A DNA stretch of 20,054 nucleotides from JAJYVH01 sp964548595 (GCA_964548595.1 CAZJQO010000050.1:1-20054), one strand, 5' to 3'; shown: positions 13,771 through 20,054, numbered from the stretch's first letter. The notes: generated from the sequence alone by a model not told the origin. Translations and numbers: made by a program.

Positions 13771-14217
13771 ATGAGATCCGGCAGCGTAGGGTTTGCGTAC
13801 AAGCCTGTGCTTTTCCTCTGCTCGAGCAAGCTAGAGCTAGGCAGGCTTATAGAGATATCAAAGAGGCTCTCCGGAGGCAAGGAGATCGTGCTTATGCTGG
13901 ATGCAGACAAACGGCTGAAAGACAGGCTCCTGCCCGCTTTCGCTAACGCGCTGGCCAGGAGAAGGGACAATATTTCGAGATCAAGGAGCCTGCAGATAGA
14001 GACGCTGCTGCTCGCCTGCGGCAGCATGAACATAGGCTATGCCCTTTCCTCGTGCGGAGCGAAGAGCAGCGACAACTTCGCAGTCTTCGCTTCCAGCAGG
14101 AAAGCATTCGATTCGTTTGCAAATGCAGGAGGAGTAAAGGCGCTGAAGGCGCTGCGGCTGAAAGTGGAGCCAGACGAGGCAAGCGACGTTGCGGCTACGG
14201 AGCTTCTCGCTGACTAG
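13771..14217 (+). CDS. cgi121: Cgi121-like protein (probable KEOPS subunit)
   Basis: The 148-residue protein resembles Cgi121, the KEOPS subunit that binds tRNA during t6A modification. The best evidence is the segment ISRSRSLQIETLLLACGSMNIGYAL, read in parts around residues 68-92. It matches the family pattern of a basic helix, a hydrophobic helix and a short G-x-x-x-I-x-x-A turn, followed by NFAVFASS. The N-terminal half is divergent. No other KEOPS gene (Kae1, Bud32, Pcc1) is in the window. ATG 13771 is chosen over TTG 13753 because of promoter spacing. The stop overlaps that of the XPF gene within CTAG. The family call is moderate. Confidence 0.6.
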   Translation: MRSGSVGFAYKPVLFLCSSKLELGRLIEISKRLSGGKEIVLMLDADKRLKDRLLPAFANALARRRDNISRSRSLQIETLLLACGSMNIGYALSSCGAKSSDNFAVFASSRKAFDSFANAGGVKALKALRLKVEPDEASDVAATELLAD

Positions 14218-14858
14218 TCCTTCTCGCTGAATTCAGCATTAAGTATCTCGTATATTTTCTCAGCCTTCTTCTCTCCTATTTTGTCCACTTCCATCAGCGC
14301 ATCGGGCTCTGCCGAGACCACTTTCTTCACTGTCTTGAAGTGGCTTATCAGCGACTTGGCAAGTTTCGGGCCTATGCCGGGAATGGAGCTAAGGATCAGC
14401 ACCTGCCACTGAGAGTTGGTGAACGCCCTCTTTGAGCCAAGCATGCGGGGCAGGCGCTTCCCCTCCTGTTCTCTCTCAGCCAGCCTTGCCAGTATGCTCA
14501 CAGTATCGGCGGCGTCCCTTGACCTCAATACCTGCACGTTGTAGTCGCTGTAGACGCTTATTATGGCCCCAAGTATCACGTTCCGGTTCATACTGAATTC
14601 AGACTCGCCCCCCTCGAGCAGCAGAATGGGCTTTTTGTAGGTGTCGTTGAGCCGCTCAAGCTGGTTGAAGAGCCTTGCATTTATTATAGAGCTTTCGAAG
14701 TCGCCAACAGTCTTGCGCTCCACGCACATCCTGTCCGAGAGCACGTAGTCACCGACAGGCAGCTGCGCGAAGCTGAGCAGTATGCCTGAGCCTGAAAGGC
14801 CCTCTATTATGTCGAGGTTGCGTTCCCTGTTGTCGACTATTATCTTCACTTCCTTCAT
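14214..14858 (-). CDS. xpf: XPF/ERCC4-type structure-specific endonuclease
   Basis: XPF nucleases cut branched DNA such as flaps and stalled forks. The 214-residue protein has the ERCC4 nuclease domain first: VDNRERN (8-14), then GDYVLSDR and the catalytic signature ERKTVGDF. A tandem helix-hairpin-helix DNA-binding domain follows: LSSIPGIGPKLAKSLI and VDKIGEKKAEKIYEIL. It lacks the helicase domain of euryarchaeal Hef, so it resembles the short crenarchaeal-type XPF, which works as a dimer and often with PCNA. No clear PCNA-binding box is seen at the C-terminus (AEFSEKD). ATG 14858 is preferred to GTG 14861. Its last codon overlaps the end of the Cgi121-like gene. Confidence 0.93.
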   Translation of the reverse strand: MKEVKIIVDNRERNLDIIEGLSGSGILLSFAQLPVGDYVLSDRMCVERKTVGDFESSIINARLFNQLERLNDTYKKPILLLEGGESEFSMNRNVILGAIISVYSDYNVQVLRSRDAADTVSILARLAEREQEGKRLPRMLGSKRAFTNSQWQVLILSSIPGIGPKLAKSLISHFKTVKKVVSAEPDALMEVDKIGEKKAEKIYEILNAEFSEKD

Positions 14859-15022
14859 CACTGCACACCAGGCATAAGCACATGGCTCGCTTCTTTAGCA
14901 CGCATTTCATGCACCAAACATAATCCAAACACGCCAGACTGCTACCTGAGTCAGGCCAATCGTGGCAACGGGCACGCGGGCGCACACAGAGTATAGATAT
15001 AGCTGACATCAATAAATAGAGT
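14859..15022. other. Intergenic region between divergent xpf and rio1
   Basis: This 164-bp stretch holds the rio1 TATA element (14991-15002). No RNA gene, C/D-box motif or convincing small ORF was found. The xpf promoter is not obvious. Confidence 0.5.
14991..15002 (+). promoter_or_regulatory. TATA-like box of rio1
   Basis: GTATAGATATAG is centred about 27 bp upstream of the ATG at 15023. A second A/T run nearer the ATG (ATAAATAG) is too close. Confidence 0.6.
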
Positions 15023-15802
15023 ATGGCGAGGCGAAGGAGCAAGGAGAAGCAGCCCAGCAGGGAGGACTACAGGCTGAAGGAGAAGCTCAAGATAGAAGAG
15101 CGTGTCTTCGATACGCGGAGCATGCTCAGGTTGGGCAAGCTCTTCAACTCCGGCATAATATCGAGCATGGAGTTCATAATCGCGAAGGGCAAGGAGGCCG
15201 ACGTCTACCTGGCAGACGCCGGCTCCAGAATCGGCGATGGTTTTGTAGCCCTGAAGATATTCAGGCTCGAAACCTCTAACTTCCGCAACAGGATGACTTA
15301 CATGCAAGGCGATCCGCGCTTCGGGAAGGTGAAGAACACCATCAGCGGCATTGTGAACGAGTGGTGCAAGAAGGAATACAGCAACCTGGCGATAGCAGAC
15401 ACCGCAGGAGTGCACGCGCCAAGGCCCTACGCGTTCAGCGGCAACGTGCTTGCCATGGAGTTCATAGGCACCGAGGGCAAACCTGCCGGCATGCTCCGCG
15501 ATACAGAGCTGCGGGAGCCAGGCAGGACACTCGCCCAGATACTTGACCAGGCAGGCATGCTGCTAGCGCACGGGCTGGTGCACGCCGACCTGAGCGAGTA
15601 CAACGTGCTTATGAAGCAGGACGTGCCTTATCTGATAGACTTCGGGCAAGCAGTAAGCGTGGAACACCCGAGCGCCAGTCTGTTCCTGAAGAGAGACATA
15701 CACAACATAGTGGCATATTTCAACAAGAGGTACGGCACAGGCACGGACGCAGAATCTGCGCTAAGCGCCGTCAGGAAAAGCGGGGCGGGGAACTCTACAT
15801 AG
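15023..15802 (+). CDS. rio1: RIO1-type serine protein kinase
   Basis: RIO1 is an atypical kinase/ATPase for late maturation of the small ribosomal subunit. The 259-residue protein has the RIO1 landmarks: the nucleotide loop IIAKGKEADVYLA, the lysine in VALKIF, FRNRMTYMQGDPRFGK, the catalytic loop LVHADLSEYNVL, the metal-binding YLIDFGQAVS, then EHPSASLFLKRDIHNI. Length matches archaeal Rio1, and the basic N-terminus replaces the winged helix found in RIO2. It faces the aIF1A/aIF2-beta operon and overlaps the aIF1A stop by 8 nt. The gene neighbourhood is ribosome- and translation-related. Confidence 0.95.
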   Translation: MARRRSKEKQPSREDYRLKEKLKIEERVFDTRSMLRLGKLFNSGIISSMEFIIAKGKEADVYLADAGSRIGDGFVALKIFRLETSNFRNRMTYMQGDPRFGKVKNTISGIVNEWCKKEYSNLAIADTAGVHAPRPYAFSGNVLAMEFIGTEGKPAGMLRDTELREPGRTLAQILDQAGMLLAHGLVHADLSEYNVLMKQDVPYLIDFGQAVSVEHPSASLFLKRDIHNIVAYFNKRYGTGTDAESALSAVRKSGAGNST

Positions 15803-16133
15803 GCACCGTTATTCCCCTTGCGGTAAGCCTGTCCCTGTCGCCTATGCTGTAGCGCCAGACTATGTCGCCGTGGTCGTTGCTCTGAACCACCCAAGGCTTC
15901 ACAAGCACTATGTCCTTCTCCTTTATCCAGAACCTTCTCCTGAGCCTGCCCGGTATGGCGCAGAGGCGCTCGAAATTGTCTGCACACCTGATCTTGAAGA
16001 GCGACGCGCCCTGGGCGTGCACCACCACGCCAACAATTTCGCCCGGTTGCGGCATCCTGAGCGCATACTGCTCTGGCGCGCCCCTGTTGCCGCTGCGCCT
16101 GCCCTGTCTGCGATTTGGCCTGAAGTTGCCCAC
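15795..16133 (-). CDS. eif1a: Translation initiation factor aIF1A
   Basis: This 112-residue homologue of eIF1A/IF1 binds the ribosomal A site and helps scanning and initiator tRNA placement. The OB fold is seen in EIVGVVVHAQGASLFKIRCAD, then LCAIPGRLRRRFWIKEKDIVLV and WVVQSNDHGDIVWRYS, all family landmarks read in parts. The N-terminus is basic and Gln/Arg-rich, as usual. The start is GTG at 16133, one base after the aIF2-beta stop. The two initiation-factor genes form an operon. The 3' end overlaps rio1 by 8 nt. Confidence 0.95.
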   Translation of the reverse strand: MGNFRPNRRQGRRSGNRGAPEQYALRMPQPGEIVGVVVHAQGASLFKIRCADNFERLCAIPGRLRRRFWIKEKDIVLVKPWVVQSNDHGDIVWRYSIGDRDRLTARGITVPM

Positions 16134-16134
16134 G

Positions 16135-16554
16135 TCACGACCTCTTTACTGTGTACCTCGCTCCGCAGGCCTCGCACACCATGGTTACATAGCCCCTAGA
16201 AACCTCCTCTATGTGCGTGTCTGGCTTGTGGCACTCCCTGCAGATCACGTATGTTTCGAAGTATTTCTTTATGCGATCGTTCAGCACCTGCTGCTGCACC
16301 TTCGCGCTTATCGTGAGCTTCTGGTCGTCGGTGCTTGCCGGCGCCGCGAACTCCCTGCTTATGTATTTGGCTATCTCTGCGGGATCGCGCCTCGCCACAT
16401 CGGCGATTTGCGAAAAATTCCTAAGTATGGTCTTGCTGCCCTGCACGATGGAATCTGCAGCCGGTATCTTGAAATCCACGTTCTCGTTGGCAAGCTCCGG
16501 AACGGAGGCAAAAGCCCTGTCCAGCAACTGCTCGTAGTTATAATCCTGAGGCAT
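16135..16554 (-). CDS. eif2b: Translation initiation factor aIF2 subunit beta
   Basis: aIF2-beta is part of the heterotrimer that brings Met-tRNAi to the ribosome. The 139-residue protein has the helix-linker start MPQDYNYEQLLDRAF, the core domain (LRNFSQIADVARRDPAEIAK, LNDRIKKYFETYV) and a C-terminal zinc ribbon, CREC...CEACGARYTV. ATG 16554 gives the typical length and lies 26 bp downstream of a TATA box. An upstream in-frame ATG at 16599 would add 15 unsupported residues. It is followed one base later by aIF1A. Confidence 0.95.
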   Translation of the reverse strand: MPQDYNYEQLLDRAFASVPELANENVDFKIPAADSIVQGSKTILRNFSQIADVARRDPAEIAKYISREFAAPASTDDQKLTISAKVQQQVLNDRIKKYFETYVICRECHKPDTHIEEVSRGYVTMVCEACGARYTVKRS

Positions 16555-16572
16555 GCAGTAATGTTTGCTTAC

Positions 16573-16586
16573 AAGGTTAATAAAGG
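16573..16586 (-). promoter_or_regulatory. TATA-like box of the aIF2-beta/aIF1A operon
   Basis: Minus-strand CCTTTATTAACC is centred about 26 bp upstream of the ATG at 16554. Confidence 0.6.
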
Positions 16587-16605
16587 AATTGGAGCGCAAG
16601 CACGC

Positions 16606-16616
16606 TTTCTTAAACC
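16606..16616 (+). promoter_or_regulatory. TATA-like box of the SRP RNA
   Basis: TTTCTTAAACC is centred about 25 bp upstream of position 16635-16637, where the terminal helix of the SRP RNA begins. Confidence 0.55.
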
Positions 16617-16634
16617 CTTGGCGCTCATTCTATC

Positions 16635-16900
16635 TGCAGCAGGAAGGCGGGAAGCTAGGGGTTTCCCTTGCCGCAAATCCCCTTCAGGCGGGCCGCATGC
16701 CCACGGAGTTGCATGCGTTTGCGCAAGGCCTACGCCGAAGCGTCGATGTCCTGCCTACAGTGGCGGTATCATGTACGAACCGGGCCAGGCCGGAAGGAGC
16801 AACCCTAACTATATGGCGCTGTGCTCTGTAGATACAGGGCGGAGCAGGGGCATAGCAAACCTTGCACATACTCATGGGGCAAAGAGGGCTCCTGCTGCAC
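16635..16900 (+). ncRNA. ffs: Signal recognition particle RNA (7S/SRP RNA)
   Basis: The helix-8 core at 16777-16809 (GAACCGGGCCAGG, then CCGGAAGG, then AGCAACCCTAAC) is the SRP54-binding domain of archaeal SRP RNA, with a GGAA tetraloop at 16792-16795. The ends pair: TGCAGCAGGA (16635-16644) is fully complementary to TCCTGCTGCA (16890-16899), forming helix 1. Helix 5 is supported by TGCCC (about 16698) with GGGCA (about 16877) and by GCGCAAGG with CCTTGCAC (one mismatch). An AGCTAGGGG segment near 16653 fits the Alu-type 5' domain. Length is about 266 nt. It binds SRP54 and SRP19 for membrane protein targeting. Ends are inferred from pairing and are good to a few bases. Confidence 0.88.
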
Positions 16901-16909
16901 GGTGGTAAA

Positions 16910-17785
16910 GTGTATGAACCAATAGAGGGCAAGCTGGTGCAGTTCAGGACCAGAGACGGCCTGGAGCTCGAGGGCTTCCTTGTTGCGCCCAAGAGCGCTA
17001 GCAAGTGCATAGTATTCATTCACGGCATGGAGGGCAACTTCCACGAGAGCCCGCTGCCGATGGTCATTGCAGAACAAGCGAGGAAGACGGGCATGGCGCT
17101 CTTCTCCATCGATACACGGGGCCACGACCTGCTGGCAAACATAACAAGGGCGGTGAAGAAAAAGCAGAGCAACTACACTGGCGGAACTGGGGTGGAGAAG
17201 TTCGAGGATTCTGCGCTGGACATAGAAGCTGCTGTAGCGGCACTGAAGCGCATGGGCTTCGATAGCTTCGTGCTCTGCGGGCACAGCACAGGCTGCCAGA
17301 AAGCAGCTTATTACCAGCACGCGAGGAAAAGCAAGAGCGTGTCAGGGATAGTGCTGCTCGGCCCGGTAAGCGATTACGAGGACGAAAGGAGAAGTCTCGG
17401 CAGCAAGTTTGAAAATAAATTCAGGATTGCTAAGGCAGCTGCTGCGAAAGGCGCAGGAAACGAGTTCTGCACCAGGCTGGCAATGCATTATTCGCCAAAC
17501 AGGTTCCTCTCTATAGCAGACCTGTCGAATGTTGAAGCAAGGCTCTTCGACTACGACGGCGAGCTCCTGGAGTTCGGGAGCATAACGGTACCCGTCCTTG
17601 CTGTCTTCGGTTCGAACGATCGTTACATATACGCGCCCGCGGAGCGGTACATCAAACGGCTGCGAAAAGCAACGAGAAGCAAGCATTTTGAGGGACTCGT
17701 GATGAAGGGAGCAAACCACGGTTTCGAGGGCAGGGAGGAGGAGGTAGCGGCAACTGTCTGCAGGTTCGCGGCAGCCTGCAAATAG
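16910..17785 (+). CDS. Alpha/beta hydrolase (DUF1749-like)
   Basis: This 291-residue protein is a serine alpha/beta hydrolase. It has an oxyanion strand CIVFIHGMEG, RGHDLLAN, the nucleophile elbow GHSTGCQ (Ser in GHSTG), the acidic residue in VFGSNDRYIYAP, and the histidine in KGANHGFEG. The GHSTGCQ form recalls DUF1749-type proteins of unknown substrate. There is no signal peptide, so it is cytoplasmic. The start is taken as GTG 16910, preceded by GGTGG at 16901-16905. Earlier in-frame starts (TTG 16862, ATG 16874) fall inside the SRP RNA and are less likely. No separate promoter is visible, so it may be read from the SRP RNA promoter. Confidence 0.85.
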   Translation: MYEPIEGKLVQFRTRDGLELEGFLVAPKSASKCIVFIHGMEGNFHESPLPMVIAEQARKTGMALFSIDTRGHDLLANITRAVKKKQSNYTGGTGVEKFEDSALDIEAAVAALKRMGFDSFVLCGHSTGCQKAAYYQHARKSKSVSGIVLLGPVSDYEDERRSLGSKFENKFRIAKAAAAKGAGNEFCTRLAMHYSPNRFLSIADLSNVEARLFDYDGELLEFGSITVPVLAVFGSNDRYIYAPAERYIKRLRKATRSKHFEGLVMKGANHGFEGREEEVAATVCRFAAACK

Positions 17786-17790
17786 CGTAG

Positions 17791-17800
17791 ACTTTTATTT
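17791..17800 (+). promoter_or_regulatory. TATA-like box of tRNA-Ser
   Basis: ACTTTTATTT is centred about 27 bp upstream of the tRNA-Ser 5' end at 17823. Confidence 0.55.
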
Positions 17801-17822
17801 TGTGCATGCAAATGCTTATAGT

Positions 17823-17908
17823 GCTGGGTTCGCCTAGTGGCAGGGCGGCAGCCTGCTAAGCTGTTTGGCTAGAAATGGCCTCCGTGGGTTCGATTCCCAC
17901 TCCCAGCG
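17823..17908 (+). tRNA. tRNA-Ser(GCU)
   Basis: This is an 86-nt type II tRNA. The acceptor strand GCTGGGT faces TCCCAGC with discriminator G, the D stem is GCC/GGC, the anticodon loop CTGCTAA puts GCT at 17855-17857, a long variable arm has GGC/GCC pairing, and the T arm is GTGGG-TTCGATT-CCCAC. The last acceptor pair (7-66) is a T-T mismatch. CCA is not encoded. A CTTTT run follows as a likely terminator. Confidence 0.95.
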
Positions 17909-17914
17909 CTTTTG
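17909..17914 (+). terminator. T-run after tRNA-Ser
   Basis: CTTTTG directly follows the tRNA-Ser discriminator base and is a plausible short oligo-T terminator. Confidence 0.35.
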
Positions 17915-18010
17915 AACCATGAAGGTATGGGTTGCACTGTGCATTCGCTACGAGCCCGCAATCGCGGCAAAAGAATATCTGAGCCGGCGAAGGCCCAGCG
18001 CAGGCCATAG

Positions 18011-18028
18011 CCGCATATCTTTTAAGAC
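18011..18028 (+). promoter_or_regulatory. TATA-like region of the DUF4382-like gene
   Basis: CATATCTTTTAAGAC has two overlapping A/T cores centred near 18022. A start near 18048 would leave a leader of about 9 nt before GTG 18057. The rest of the interval 17915-18056 shows no supported gene. Confidence 0.4.
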
Positions 18029-18056
18029 TTACCTGATAATATAAGCGCGTGGGGGT

Positions 18057-19415
18057 GTGGACAAGAAACTTGCCTATGCCGGGGTGACGATAGCGCTGAT
18101 TCTGGTTGTTGCGTATGTCGCGTATACCGCATACTCAACGCCATCGCTGACATCAGCCACCAACCGGGTTGCGCTCCAGCTCACGGATCCTCCGCAGGTC
18201 CCAGGGGGCACACAGCACCTTATTATCGGCTATTCATCACTCTCAGTGCACCTCAGCAATGCGAACAATGCATCGGGATGGCTGCCAGCCAGCGGAAGCG
18301 GCAGCATAGACCTGCTGCAGATTGTCAACCTTACGCAGACGATAGGCACGGTGCAGCTGCCGGCCAACGCAAGCATAGAGCTGGTCAGGTTCAATGTCAC
18401 ATCTGCTGCCATAACGATAAACGGCACGGCCTACAACCTGACGGTCCCAAGCGGGACAGTGACAGCGCACGTCACAGGCAGGACGTCAGTCAACGCAAGC
18501 TCCAGCATACTGCTGGACCTTTCGCCCACAGTCGTTACAATTGTTACCAACAGCACAGACATTTTCGTGCTCGTTCCGTCGGTTAGGGCCGTAGTGGTGC
18601 CCCGCGGCACGAACTCGACGAGCATAAGGCTGGGCTCCAGGGGCAACCTCACGGCGCGCCACAGGGAGGCGCTCGAGCGCTCCGAGCTCAACCTGACAAT
18701 AACCAGAGCATCGCTGTCCGTATCTGGCAACGTCACGCATCTGAGCGTCAACGTGACGGACAACTCTAACAGGAGCGTAACGCTGAGGTACGTGGGCTGG
18801 AGGGGCAACCAGAGCGTAGCTTTGGACATTAGCAGCCTGCAGGCGAAGATAAATGGCTACATAGCCAATGCGACATCGCACCTGCAGGACATATGCTCTA
18901 GGCTCAACCAGACCTCTGCGGAGTTCCCCGAAAACGTGACTCCGGAAGAGGCTAACGCAATCAGGTCGATAGAGCAGCGCGTAGGCAATAGCAGCATGGC
19001 GCAGAACGCCGGCTATAACATCGGACCATCCGCATCCTCGCCGGGGATACCTGAGTTCTTCAACAGGAGCATATGCAAGCAGGGCGGAGTGGCAAACCTG
19101 ACTGCAAGGCTGCAGGCGAAGGCGGAGAACTATACATCGAGGCTGCAGCGCGTCCAGGGCAGCATGAGATACATGGTGTTCACCGTTGCAAGCAACGGCT
19201 CGCTGGCAGTGCCGTTCTCTGTTGGCGAAGAAGAGCAGCAAGACACAGTCGGGTATGTGCTCCAGGCGGGCCAGTCGGTGACGCTCAGCTTCAACGGCAC
19301 CATATCGATAAACAACGGCCTGATGACGATAGCGCCGACATCCGGAAACGAATATGAGATAGCAGTGCAGGGCTCTGAAGACGCCTTCGCAAAGACGAAT
19401 GTCACCGCAACCTGA
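18057..19415 (+). CDS. Secreted, heavily N-glycosylated DUF4382-like protein
   Basis: The 452-residue protein has an N-terminal hydrophobic signal or anchor (about residues 7-26). A DUF4382-type domain follows, starting RVALQLTDPPQVP and including IGYSSLSVHLSN and WLPASGSGSIDLLQI. The rest is Ser/Thr/Asn-rich, with a helical segment around LQAKINGYIANATSHLQDI and a beta-rich C-terminus. I count about 25 NxS/T sequons, so the outer part is probably densely glycosylated. There is no lipobox cysteine, so it is anchored by the N-terminal helix or released. Function is unknown; a surface or cell-envelope role is likely. The start is GTG 18057, with TATA-like sequence about 35 bp upstream. Confidence 0.8.
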   Translation: MDKKLAYAGVTIALILVVAYVAYTAYSTPSLTSATNRVALQLTDPPQVPGGTQHLIIGYSSLSVHLSNANNASGWLPASGSGSIDLLQIVNLTQTIGTVQLPANASIELVRFNVTSAAITINGTAYNLTVPSGTVTAHVTGRTSVNASSSILLDLSPTVVTIVTNSTDIFVLVPSVRAVVVPRGTNSTSIRLGSRGNLTARHREALERSELNLTITRASLSVSGNVTHLSVNVTDNSNRSVTLRYVGWRGNQSVALDISSLQAKINGYIANATSHLQDICSRLNQTSAEFPENVTPEEANAIRSIEQRVGNSSMAQNAGYNIGPSASSPGIPEFFNRSICKQGGVANLTARLQAKAENYTSRLQRVQGSMRYMVFTVASNGSLAVPFSVGEEEQQDTVGYVLQAGQSVTLSFNGTISINNGLMTIAPTSGNEYEIAVQGSEDAFAKTNVTAT

Positions 19416-19424
19416 GCTAATCCT

Positions 19425-19434
19425 GCTTTAAAGC
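19425..19434 (+). promoter_or_regulatory. TATA-like box of the presenilin-like gene
   Basis: The palindromic GCTTTAAAGC is centred 32 bp before TTG 19462. It predicts transcription starting about 5 nt before that codon. Confidence 0.45.
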
Positions 19435-19461
19435 ATTGCTGCGTAATCATCGTGTGATAAT

Positions 19462-20054
19462 TTGCCACTGCGCGTGATAGAGTTCAGGCAGCTCGCCCAG
19501 ATCCTGAGCATGTTCATGATAGTGCAGTTCGCCGGCCTCCTCCTCGCTACGCAGGTGTTCAGCGGCGCCACGTACCAGCAGATCAGGGGCGCGCAGTCCG
19601 TATCGTCGGCCACGGGCGCGCTGTTCTACGTCATATACATAGTGATAGTGACGGCCATTTTGCTGTTCGTATTCAAGATCTACAAGGGCACCACGCTGTT
19701 CCTGATATTCGAGGGCGCCGTCATACTGCTGGCCTCGTTCATCGTATTCTCGATCGTGATAGCGGTGCTCGCCAGCGCGGCTGGCATCGGCTTCCTGAAC
19801 CAGAATGCGTTGTGGTCGTTCGTGGCAGCCCTGGTTCCGGCTGCGCTGCTCGTCGTTGCCAAGAACAGGATACCGAAGCTCAGGAACGCGGTCGCGATAA
19901 TGGCCAGCGTGGGCGTCGGCCTCGCCCTGGGCATCAGCTTCGGCTTCGAGGTCGCGTTCATATTCATGGCTGCGCTCGGGGTTTACGACTTCGTGGCTGT
20001 GTTCATAACCAAGCACATGGTGGCGCTCGCTGACATGGCGATGCAGAACAACCT
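19462..20054 (+). CDS. Presenilin-like intramembrane aspartyl protease, N-terminal part (cut by window end)
   Basis: The open frame runs to the window end (197 full codons) with no stop. It has about six hydrophobic segments. Near residue 175 it has GVYDFVAVFITKHMVALA, matching the first catalytic motif (YD, D176) of archaeal presenilin homologues (family A22, formerly DUF1119). The second motif (GxGD) and the PAL motif should lie beyond the window. Such enzymes cut membrane helices within the bilayer. The start is uncertain: TTG 19462 fits the promoter best, an in-frame TAA lies at 19444-19446, and GTG 19474 and ATG 19510 are alternatives. Confidence 0.85.
   Translation, partial: MPLRVIEFRQLAQILSMFMIVQFAGLLLATQVFSGATYQQIRGAQSVSSATGALFYVIYIVIVTAILLFVFKIYKGTTLFLIFEGAVILLASFIVFSIVIAVLASAAGIGFLNQNALWSFVAALVPAALLVVAKNRIPKLRNAVAIMASVGVGLALGISFGFEVAFIFMAALGVYDFVAVFITKHMVALADMAMQNN

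Noticed and set aside
16555..16599. Longer N-terminus of aIF2-beta from ATG 16599
   Set aside because: It covers the TATA box, and the family begins at the methionine of MPQDYNYEQ.
15910..16908. Plus-strand open frame of 332 codons
   Set aside because: It is opposite aIF1A and aIF2-beta and runs through the SRP RNA. The composition is non-protein-like and no motif is seen.
16862..16909. TTG 16862 or ATG 16874 as hydrolase start
   Set aside because: Both fall inside the SRP RNA as bounded by the 16635-16644/16890-16899 pairing. GTG 16910 has a Shine-Dalgarno-like GGTGG.
17919..18044. 41-codon plus-strand ORF after tRNA-Ser
   Set aside because: It has no recognisable motif, follows the tRNA terminator run and covers the promoter of the next gene. 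There is no separate support.
18486..19241. Minus-strand 251-codon open frame over the DUF4382-like gene
   Set aside because: It is the antisense of a secreted protein with signal helix and domain pattern. The shadow frame is Arg/His/Tyr-rich without motifs.

Overview
The window is archaeal chromosomal DNA. Evidence includes class I lysyl-tRNA synthetase, aIF1A, aIF2-beta, ribosomal protein eS8, a RIO1 kinase, a Cgi121-like protein, an XPF-type nuclease, an SRP RNA with the archaeal helix-8 core, and pilins with class III (QxSxE) signal peptides. Genes are compact, with stops and starts a few bases apart. Most transcription units have a TATA-like box about 25-35 bp upstream of the start codon, which implies leaderless or very short-leader mRNAs. 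Frequent ATA (Ile) and AGG (Arg) codons, small gene sizes and the mix of genes suggest a DPANN-type archaeon, possibly Micrarchaeota. That placement is inference and was not tested by phylogeny.

Left part (1-3.6 kb): the edge of a probable type II tRNA, two tandem paralogous genes of unknown function with duplicated promoters, a HAD phosphatase, then tRNA-Lys(UUU) only 9 nt upstream of lysS, apparently in one transcript. A 45-residue zinc-ribbon protein (DUF5679-like) is divergent.

Middle-left (3.6-8.3 kb, minus strand): argF-arcC (ornithine carbamoyltransferase and carbamate kinase, able to make ATP from citrulline), lemA-htpX (membrane protein plus membrane zinc protease), and a winged-helix regulator followed by an FAD/NAD(P) oxidoreductase.

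Centre (8.4-11.9 kb, plus strand): a compact type IV pilus-like operon with an ATPase, a platform protein split over two genes, and two class III-signal pilins. Opposite it is an eS8 operon whose third gene is a transcarbamylase-fold protein lacking several canonical carbamoyl-phosphate residues; the second gene is unrecognised.

Right part (13.7-20 kb): Cgi121-like protein and XPF nuclease (tail to tail, sharing CTAG), RIO1 kinase facing an aIF2-beta/aIF1A operon, SRP RNA followed closely by an alpha/beta hydrolase, tRNA-Ser(GCU), a secreted DUF4382-like protein with about 25 N-glycosylation sequons, and the N-terminal part of a presenilin-like intramembrane protease cut by the window end.

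No CRISPR array, insertion sequence, integrase or replication origin was seen. The points most worth following up are the degenerate transcarbamylase in the eS8 operon, the two RNA-gene/mRNA pairs (tRNA-Lys-lysS and SRP RNA-hydrolase), the compact pilus operon with a palindrome at its start codon, and the duplicated gene-plus-promoter pair of unknown function.
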